64,000 nucleotides of DNA, taken from assembly GCF_027923705.1 (NCBI RefSeq), contig NZ_AP026442.1, forward strand, positions 124,001 through 188,000, given 5' to 3'. Below the pieces are notes generated by a model, which was given only the letters and a program-made list of their open reading frames with translations, searched no databases and was not told the DNA's origin. The DNA comes from Cellulomonas sp. NTE-D12 (GTDB taxonomy: Bacteria > Actinomycetota > Actinomycetes > Actinomycetales > Cellulomonadaceae). The translations under genes and the position numbers were made by a program. Shown here in pieces: positions 58,386 through 64,000 of the stretch. Within the stretch, counting starts at the first letter, position 1; each line of letters opens with the position of its first letter.

Positions 58386-59698
58386 AGTGCACGCACCCCC
58401 GCCCATCCGTCGCTGACCAGGTCGCGCACGGACACCGCGGACCTCCTGACGCTGTCCCGCGCCACCGCCGCCAGGTGCTTGCGCGGCGTGCCGTCGAGGC
58501 TGAACACGTCGCGGAACAGGCCGGCGGCGAGCTCGCCGTAGGCGCCGTACATCCGCGGGCGCTCGAGGAACTTCGGCGCGCGCGCGTAGGTGCGCAGGTC
58601 CTTGACCACGAAGCTGTCGTCGAGGTGGCGGCGGTAGGCCGCCAGGCCGGTCGCGGTGACGTCCTGCGCCGCGATCGCCTCGCCGATCCCCTTGGCCGCA
58701 GCGACGGCGGAGCCGATCGCCAGGTCCATGCCGCGCACGGTCAACCCGGAGTTGATCGTCAGGCCCGCGGCCTCGCCGACCACCACCAGGCCGCCGGTGA
58801 CGATCTGCCCGAGCATCTCCAGGCCGCCCTCGGCCACCAGGTGGGACCCGTACTCGACGATCTCGCCGCCGCGCAGGTACGGCTCCAGGACGGGGTGGCT
58901 CAGGTAGTGCTCGAACACCTCGGGCGCCGTCCGCCCGTGCTTGACCAGGTCGTCGAGGCGCAGGACGACGCCGACGGACAGCGACTCCGTGTTGGTGTAC
59001 AGGAAGCCGCCGCCACCGATGCCGAGCGTGCAGTCGCCGACGATCGCGTGCGCCGCACCCTGGTCGCCGCTGACCGCGAAGCGGTCCTCGATGACGGTGC
59101 GCGGCAGGGACACCACCGCCTTGACCCCCACCGCGAGGTGGTGGGTTGGTGGCTGGGGACGCAGCCCGATGCTGCGGGCCAGGAACGAGTTGACCCCGTC
59201 GGCCGCCACCACCACGCGCGCGCGCAGCTCGTCGTCGCCCGCGCGGACGCCGACCACCTGCGGTCCGGCCGGCGTGTCCTCGCGTAGCAGGGAGTCCACG
59301 CGGACGCCCGGCATCAGGAAGACGCCGGCCTCCTCGGCGCGCTCCGCGAGCCACGGGTCGAACCGGGCCCGGAGCACCGTGACGGCGTTCACCGGGTCGG
59401 CCAGCGGGCCGCCGGCGTAGTCCAGGGACACCGAGGAGTCGCCGGTGAGGAACGTGGTCACGTGCCGCGTGATGCGGCGCTCCACCGGTGCGGAGTCGGC
59501 GAAGCCGGGGAACACCTCGTCGAGCACGCGTCCGTAGAGCACGCCGCCGGACAGGTTCTTGGCGCCCGGCGCCTCGCCACGCTCGATCAGCACCACCGAC
59601 AGGCCCTGCTGCGCGAGCAGGTAGGCGGTGACCGATCCGGCCGGCCCGGCGCCGACGACGATGACGTCGAAGTCCGGCTCCGCGGCGGCGCTGCTCAT
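58382..59698 (-). CDS. fixC: FixC-like electron-transfer flavoprotein dehydrogenase
   Basis: 438 residues. The FAD-binding GxGxxG motif is VIVVGAGPAGSVTAYLLAQQG with the ribose-binding IERGEAPG, then LSGGVLYG and a second FAD segment VVVGEAAGLTINSG. It belongs to the FixC family, related to ETF:quinone oxidoreductase. With FixX it accepts or donates electrons for the FixAB flavoprotein. The ATG overlaps the fixB stop codon (ATGA). Confidence 0.93.
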   Translation of the reverse strand: MSSAAAEPDFDVIVVGAGPAGSVTAYLLAQQGLSVVLIERGEAPGAKNLSGGVLYGRVLDEVFPGFADSAPVERRITRHVTTFLTGDSSVSLDYAGGPLADPVNAVTVLRARFDPWLAERAEEAGVFLMPGVRVDSLLREDTPAGPQVVGVRAGDDELRARVVVAADGVNSFLARSIGLRPQPPTHHLAVGVKAVVSLPRTVIEDRFAVSGDQGAAHAIVGDCTLGIGGGGFLYTNTESLSVGVVLRLDDLVKHGRTAPEVFEHYLSHPVLEPYLRGGEIVEYGSHLVAEGGLEMLGQIVTGGLVVVGEAAGLTINSGLTVRGMDLAIGSAVAAAKGIGEAIAAQDVTATGLAAYRRHLDDSFVVKDLRTYARAPKFLERPRMYGAYGELAAGLFRDVFSLDGTPRKHLAAVARDSVRRSAVSVRDLVSDGWAGVRAL

Positions 59699-60630
59699 GC
59701 CGTCCCGCCCAGGGCGGCCGTCAGCGCCGGTACCACCTGGTACAGGTCGCCCACGATCCCGTAGTCGCACTGGGCGAACACCGGCGCGGCCTTGTCGCTG
59801 TTCACCGCGACGATCACCTTCGCCTCGCGGACGCCCACCATGTGCTGCAGCTGCCCGGAGATGCCCACGGCGACGTACAGCTCGGGGGAGACCCGCTGGC
59901 CGGAGATGCCGATGTAGCGGTCCTTCGGCAGCCAGTCGACACCCTCCGCGAGCGGCCGCGAGCAGGCCACCTCACCGCCGAGCGCGCCGGCCAGTCCGCT
60001 GATCAGGGCCACGTCCTCACGGGCCTTCAGCCCACGACCGACCCCGACCACCACGCGCGCGGCGCCCAGGTCGACACCGGCGACCGTGGTGGGCCGCACC
60101 TCGACCACCTGTGCGGGCAGCGGGGTCGCGGCGACCTCCTCGACCGGGGCCGGCGCGGAGTCGGAGGGGGTGACGACGGCACCGGCGTCGACCGCCAGGA
60201 CGGCCGGTCCGCCGGCCACCGCGGTGCGGTGCTGGCTGATCCCGCCGAGCACCGACCGGGTCACCACGACGTCGTCGCCGGACAGCTCGACGCCGTCGAT
60301 CCCGGCGAGCACCGGGCTGCGCAGGGCCGCGCCGACCGCGCCGAGCAGCGCCCGGCCGCCGGGCGTCGTCGCTCCGACCACCGCGCGCGGTGCAGCCTCG
60401 GCGACCAGCCGGGCGACGTCCGGCGCGAAGGCCTCGACAGGTGCGGTGCCGGGCTCACCGAGCCAGAGCACGCGGTCGACGACGCCGGCCACGGCCTCGG
60501 CCACCGCCCGGCGGCCCGCCACCACGGCGACCACCTCGGTGCCCAGGGTCCGGGCCACCTCGACCAGACCCGTGGCTGCGGCGTCGTCGGCGACGACGAT
60601 CCACGACTGTGCTGTCCGTGCTGCGTTCAC
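59695..60630 (-). CDS. fixB: FixB-like electron transfer flavoprotein alpha subunit
   Basis: 311 residues. The C-terminal ETF-alpha FAD domain has VVVGVGRGLKAREDVALI, SRPLAEGVDWLPKDRYIG, GVSPELYVAVGISGQLQHMVG-like order (here SGQRVSPELYVAVGISGQ) and VAVNSDKAAPVFAQCDYGIVGD. AGGAGG six bases before GTG 60630 fixes the start. It forms a heterodimer with FixA and carries FAD for acyl-CoA-linked electron transfer. Confidence 0.93.
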   Translation of the reverse strand: MNAARTAQSWIVVADDAAATGLVEVARTLGTEVVAVVAGRRAVAEAVAGVVDRVLWLGEPGTAPVEAFAPDVARLVAEAAPRAVVGATTPGGRALLGAVGAALRSPVLAGIDGVELSGDDVVVTRSVLGGISQHRTAVAGGPAVLAVDAGAVVTPSDSAPAPVEEVAATPLPAQVVEVRPTTVAGVDLGAARVVVGVGRGLKAREDVALISGLAGALGGEVACSRPLAEGVDWLPKDRYIGISGQRVSPELYVAVGISGQLQHMVGVREAKVIVAVNSDKAAPVFAQCDYGIVGDLYQVVPALTAALGGTA

Positions 60631-60649
60631 GTTCGTCCTCCTCAGGGCT

Positions 60650-61435
60650 CTACAGGGCGCCGGACTGACGCAGCGCGCCCACCAGCTCGGTGGCGGCGGC
60701 CGCGGCGTCGGACCCGTCGAAGATCCGCGCGGTGCGCTCGGCACCACCGGGCTTGGCGGTGGCCAGCGTGGTGAGCACGGCGCCGGGCTCGGCGACGGCC
60801 AGCTCCGCGAGGCTCAGCACCTCGACCGGCTTCTTGGCCGCCGCGAGGATGTCCTTCATCCCGGCGACGCGCGGCACCACGGCATCGGCCGTCGCGGCCA
60901 GCACCACCGGCGTGGGCACCGAGACGACGGCGGTGCCGGCGGGGAGCTCGCGCTCGACGACCAGCCCGGCCGTCCCGGCGTCGGCCACCCGCACGGCGCT
61001 GACCGCCGCCAGGCCCAGCCACCCGAGCGTGCCCGCGAGGGTGAGCGCCACCTGGCCCGCCGCCACGTCGACCGACGAGTCGCCGGCCAGCACCACGTCC
61101 ACGTCGCCGATGCTGCGGACGGCCGCGGCGAGCACCGCCGCGATGCGCGTGCCGTCGGCACCGTCCAGCGCGTCGTCGGCCACCAGCACCAGGCGGTCCA
61201 GGCCGCGGGACAGTGCCGCCTTGCGGGCCAGCGGGGTGTCGATGCCGGCGGCGCCGACGGTCAGGCCGATCACCTCGCCACCGGTCGCGTCCGCCAGCTG
61301 ACGGGCCAGCTCGAGCGCCACCGGGTCGTACTCGCTGACGGCCCACTTGGCGCGGCCGAGGTCGACGGACCCGTCGGCCGCGACGTCCGCGTCCTGGGGG
61401 TTGGGCGCCCACTTGTAGGCGACGACGATCTTCAT
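60650..61435 (-). CDS. fixA: FixA-like electron transfer flavoprotein beta subunit
   Basis: 261 residues. The start MKIVVAYKWAPNPQDADV and WAVSEYDPVALELA are typical of FixA/ETF-beta. DVVLAGDSSVDVAAGQVALTLAG and VVPRVAGMKDILAAAKKPVEV follow. It partners FixB. It sits between the acyl-CoA dehydrogenase and fixB genes with short gaps (33 and 19 bases), so all five genes are one operon. Confidence 0.93.
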   Translation of the reverse strand: MKIVVAYKWAPNPQDADVAADGSVDLGRAKWAVSEYDPVALELARQLADATGGEVIGLTVGAAGIDTPLARKAALSRGLDRLVLVADDALDGADGTRIAAVLAAAVRSIGDVDVVLAGDSSVDVAAGQVALTLAGTLGWLGLAAVSAVRVADAGTAGLVVERELPAGTAVVSVPTPVVLAATADAVVPRVAGMKDILAAAKKPVEVLSLAELAVAEPGAVLTTLATAKPGGAERTARIFDGSDAAAAATELVGALRQSGAL

Positions 61436-61468
61436 CGCAGCTCCTTCACGTAGCAGCCGAGCGCGGGC

Positions 61469-62611
61469 TCAGCTGTGGTCCTTGACGATCTGGCGGCCGG
61501 CGATGTGCACCATGATCTCGTCGGTCCCGCCGCCGAACCGGTGGCCGCGGATGTCCCGCCACAGGCGCGAGACCCGGGTGCCGACGGTCACGCCGACCCC
61601 GCCGAAGATCTGCATCGCCTCGTCGGCGACCTCGAACGCCGCCATCGCGCAGTACCGCTTGCACAGCGCGCCCTGGCTCTTCAGCGGCACCTGCTGGTCG
61701 AGCATCCAGGCCGTGCGGAACACGAAGTTGCGCATGTTCTCGACCTTGATGGCCATGTCCGTCAGCTTCTGCTGGATCAGCTGGAACTCACCGATCGGCC
61801 GGCCGAACTGCACGCGCTGGGCGGCGTAGCTCGCCGCGTCCTCGAACGCGCACTCGGCCAGGCCCAGGCACTGCGAGGCGATGACCAGGCGCTCCATCTC
61901 GAAGTTGCGCATCAGCTGCTTGAAGCCGTTGCCCTTGACGCCCACCAGGCAGGACTCGGGCAGCGTGACGTCGTCGAGGAAGATCTCGCACGAGTCCGAG
62001 ATGTGCCAGACGATCTTGTCCAGCCGGTTCGTCGTCACCCCGGGCGCGTCCATCGGCACCAGGTACATCGAGATCGCCTTGCGCGGGTCCTCGACCGCCG
62101 GGTCCTTCGCCATCAGCAGCAGGTACTTGGACTGCAGCGCGTTGGTGATCAGCGTCTTCGTGCCGTTGAACGTCACCAGGCCGTCGTGGTGCACCGCGCT
62201 GGTGGTCATCGCGGAGTTGTCCGACCCGGCGCCCGGCTCGGTGAAGCCGAGCGCGAACGGCACGTCGCCGCTGCTGAGCAGGCCCAGCACCTCCGCCTTC
62301 TGCTCCTCGGAGCCGAACTCGATGATGTCCATCGCCTGCAGCAGCTCGAGGCCGTAGCCGTTGTTCAGCCCCTGCCGGGCGGTGCGGGCGGCCAGCAGCA
62401 CCAGCGTGATCGCGTCGACCGGCGTGCCGCCGTACTCCTCGGGGAAGCCGAGGGACATGAAGCCCGCCTCGTGCATCGCCTTGCGGAACGACGTCGGCGG
62501 CTGGTGGTGCAGGTCGAGGTCCGCGATGTACGACTCGGGGCACTCTCGCTCGAGCAGCTCGTCGAGGCTCTCGAGGAGCAGCTGCTGCTCGTCGGTCAGT
62601 CCGAAGTCCAT
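61469..62611 (-). CDS. Acyl-CoA dehydrogenase, CaiA-like
   Basis: 380 residues. It opens MDFGLTDEQQLLLESLDELL and has the FAD-binding FTEPGAGSDNSAMTT. IASQCLGLAECAFEDAASYA, QIFGGVGVTVGTRVSRLWRD and GHRFGGGTDEIMVHIAGRQI follow. Length and order fit crotonobetainyl-CoA reductase (CaiA) and close relatives that work with FixABCX. It probably reduces an enoyl-CoA, or oxidises the acyl-CoA, with electrons carried by FixAB. First gene of the operon; exact substrate unknown. Confidence 0.9.
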   Translation of the reverse strand: MDFGLTDEQQLLLESLDELLERECPESYIADLDLHHQPPTSFRKAMHEAGFMSLGFPEEYGGTPVDAITLVLLAARTARQGLNNGYGLELLQAMDIIEFGSEEQKAEVLGLLSSGDVPFALGFTEPGAGSDNSAMTTSAVHHDGLVTFNGTKTLITNALQSKYLLLMAKDPAVEDPRKAISMYLVPMDAPGVTTNRLDKIVWHISDSCEIFLDDVTLPESCLVGVKGNGFKQLMRNFEMERLVIASQCLGLAECAFEDAASYAAQRVQFGRPIGEFQLIQQKLTDMAIKVENMRNFVFRTAWMLDQQVPLKSQGALCKRYCAMAAFEVADEAMQIFGGVGVTVGTRVSRLWRDIRGHRFGGGTDEIMVHIAGRQIVKDHS

Positions 62612-62706
62612 GGTCTGCCTTCCGCCGTCGGCGCGTCTGGGGGTGGTCGGGCGACCCTCACCGGGTGCCGCACGGCGATCGTCGGCCCGGCCCACGGGCG
62701 CGCACC

Positions 62707-62825
62707 AAGGACGATGGTCCCCGTTACGGACGACACGGGTCCGAATTTAGGGCCGGTGTGGCACGCGGAAGGACGATGGTCCTTTTTGCCGACGATCCGC
62801 GTCCGGAATCGTGATCCGCGTCCGG
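62707..62825. promoter_or_regulatory. Repeated operator-like motifs between the fix operon and the CoA-transferase
   Basis: AAGGACGATGGTCC occurs exactly twice (62707-62720 and 62769-62782); its core GGAC-GATG-GTCC is a dyad. GATCCGCGTCCGG also occurs twice 19 bases apart (62794-62806, 62813-62825). Both motif types lie in the shared 248-bp promoter region of divergent genes, suggesting two regulators or a cooperative one. Confidence 0.6.
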
Positions 62826-62859
62826 CGGGACCGTCCGCGGGTTGACGAAGGAGTGCGAC

Positions 62860-64000
62860 GTGGCACAGGTGATCACGGCAGCCCAGGCGGCCGCGCTGCT
62901 GAAGGACGGCGACACCGTCGCACTGAGCGGGTTCGGCCTGGCCTGCGTCAACGAGGAGACGATGTCCGCCGTCGAGGCCCGGTTCCTCGCCGAGGCGCAC
63001 CCCCGCGACCTGACCGTGATCCACGCGAGCGCCGTCGGCAACCGTCGCGACAAGGGCATGAGCCACTGGGCGCACCAGGGTCTGATCAAGCGCTGGATGG
63101 GCGGCATCGCCATCGCCTCGCCCGCGCTGGCGAACCTGATCGGCGCCGACGGCTGCGAGGCCTACAACCTCCCGCAGGGCGTGATCTGCCAGCTGTACCG
63201 CGAGGTCGCGGCGAAGCGTCCCGGCGTGATCACCAAGGTGGGTCTCGGCACGTTCGTCGACCCGCGCGTCGAGGGTGCCCGGATGTCCCCGTCCTCCACG
63301 GACGACTACGTCCAGCTGCTCGAGCTGGGCGGCGAGGAGTGGCTGTTCTACCCGTCGTTCCCCATCACGGTCGGGCTGATCCGCGGCACGGTGGCCGACG
63401 AGCGCGGCAACCTGACCCTCGAGCACGAGGGCCTGAAGATGGAGGTGCTCCCCATCGCGCAGGCCGTGCGCAACAGCGGCGGCATCGTGATCGCCCAGGT
63501 GGAGTCGATCGCGCAGGCGGGCAGCCTCGACCCGAACCTGGTCAAGGTGCCGGGCATCCTCGTCGACTACCTCGTCGTCTCCGAGCCGGAGAACCACTTC
63601 CAGACGGAGAACACCCACTACAACCCCTCGTTCTCCGGTCAGCTGCGCGTGCCGCTGTCCGGCGTCGAGTCCATCCCCCTCAGCGAGCGCAAGGTGATCG
63701 CCCGACGCTGCGCGATGGAGCTGCGTCCCGGTGCGGTGCTGAACCTCGGCGTCGGCATCCCGTGCGACGTCGGCACGGTGGTGGCCGAGGAGGGCCTGAG
63801 CGACCAGATCATGCTGACCACCGAGGCCGGCGCGATCGGCGGTGTGCCGGCCGGCCTGAAGGACTTCGGCCACGCGTACAACCCCGAGGCCCTGGTCGAC
63901 ATGCACGCGCAGTTCGACTTCTACGACGGCGGCGGCCTGGACTGCGCGGTGCTGGGCCTGGCGCAGACCGACCAGCACGGGAACGTCAACGTCTCCAAGT
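62860..64000 (+). CDS. Acyl-CoA:carboxylate CoA-transferase, 3' end outside window
   Basis: 380 visible residues, frame open at the window end. The start GTG 62860 has GAAGGAG at 62847-62853. Both halves of the family I CoA-transferase fold are recognised: VALSGFGLACVNEETMSAV, GGIAIASPALANLIG and MSPSSTDDYVQLLELGGEEWLFY in the first. LNLGVGIPCDVGTVVAEEG and the catalytic glutamate motif MLTTEAGAIGG are in the second. This resembles propionate/acetate CoA-transferases, fused alpha plus beta. It would activate a carboxylate for the divergent acyl-CoA dehydrogenase-fixABCX pathway. Confidence 0.9.
   Translation, partial: MAQVITAAQAAALLKDGDTVALSGFGLACVNEETMSAVEARFLAEAHPRDLTVIHASAVGNRRDKGMSHWAHQGLIKRWMGGIAIASPALANLIGADGCEAYNLPQGVICQLYREVAAKRPGVITKVGLGTFVDPRVEGARMSPSSTDDYVQLLELGGEEWLFYPSFPITVGLIRGTVADERGNLTLEHEGLKMEVLPIAQAVRNSGGIVIAQVESIAQAGSLDPNLVKVPGILVDYLVVSEPENHFQTENTHYNPSFSGQLRVPLSGVESIPLSERKVIARRCAMELRPGAVLNLGVGIPCDVGTVVAEEGLSDQIMLTTEAGAIGGVPAGLKDFGHAYNPEALVDMHAQFDFYDGGGLDCAVLGLAQTDQHGNVNVSK

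Overview
The window is high-GC DNA with actinobacterial features: mostly G/C third positions, many GTG starts, leaderless genes with a TANNNT box 6-7 nt before the start codon, many TetR regulators, DUF779 beside an acetaldehyde dehydrogenase, and DUF4232 and DUF6308 proteins. It looks like a chromosome of Micrococcales, perhaps Cellulomonadaceae. That assignment is inferred from gene style, not from a marker gene.

Bases 1-20.8 kb are ordinary chromosome. They hold a GGDEF protein cut by the window start, a thioredoxin/NHL protein, a GAF-winged-helix regulator followed by an acetaldehyde dehydrogenase and its DUF779 partner, a hydrolase, an operon of a TetR regulator and an RNA methyltransferase, a DinB-like protein and a PAS/GAF/SpoIIE phosphatase. 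An alcohol dehydrogenase relic with its middle deleted follows, then a TetR-ABC exporter operon and an MFS-TetR operon.

Bases 20,878-37,581 are a mobile element integrated in tRNA-Gly(CCC). The last 43 bases of the tRNA plus two more are repeated exactly (45 bp) at 37,537-37,581. A tyrosine integrase lies beside the tRNA, and motifs related to TGCCTTAA, probably integrase arm sites, occur just inside both ends. The element carries a MobF relaxase-helicase, an oriT-like region and an excisionase. Its cargo is a DUF2971 protein, an HNH nuclease, a UvrD-type helicase with an inserted nuclease-like domain and a zinc ribbon, a RecA-like protein with a damaged Walker A motif, a DUF6308 protein, an Xre-MNT antitoxin with a truncated HepT partner, a HEPN-like protein, an AAA/DUF4143 protein and small membrane proteins. 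A homopyrimidine minisatellite follows the helicase. The HNH plus helicase-nuclease pair is the best candidate for an undescribed, possibly defensive, system.

Bases 37.6-45.4 kb are further accessory DNA: DUF4304, DUF4238, an SPFH protein, a PH-like membrane protein and a second AAA/DUF4143 gene. A second copy of the about 300-bp oriT/relaxase-leader region is joined here directly to the tail of a broken membrane-protein gene, which marks an older insertion or recombination.

Bases 45.4-58.1 kb return to chromosomal genes: an ABC-2 exporter, an RsbW-like ATPase, a patatin-like protein, a soluble chemoreceptor, an EmrB-type MFS pump with its TetR regulator, a second MFS pump divergent from a two-component system, a lipoprotein and a TetR regulator.

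Bases 58.1-64 kb carry an electron-transfer operon, acyl-CoA dehydrogenase-fixA-fixB-fixC-fixX. It is divergent from an acyl-CoA:carboxylate CoA-transferase that runs off the window. Together they resemble a carnitine/crotonobetaine-type CoA-linked reductive pathway, with repeated operator-like motifs in the shared promoter region.
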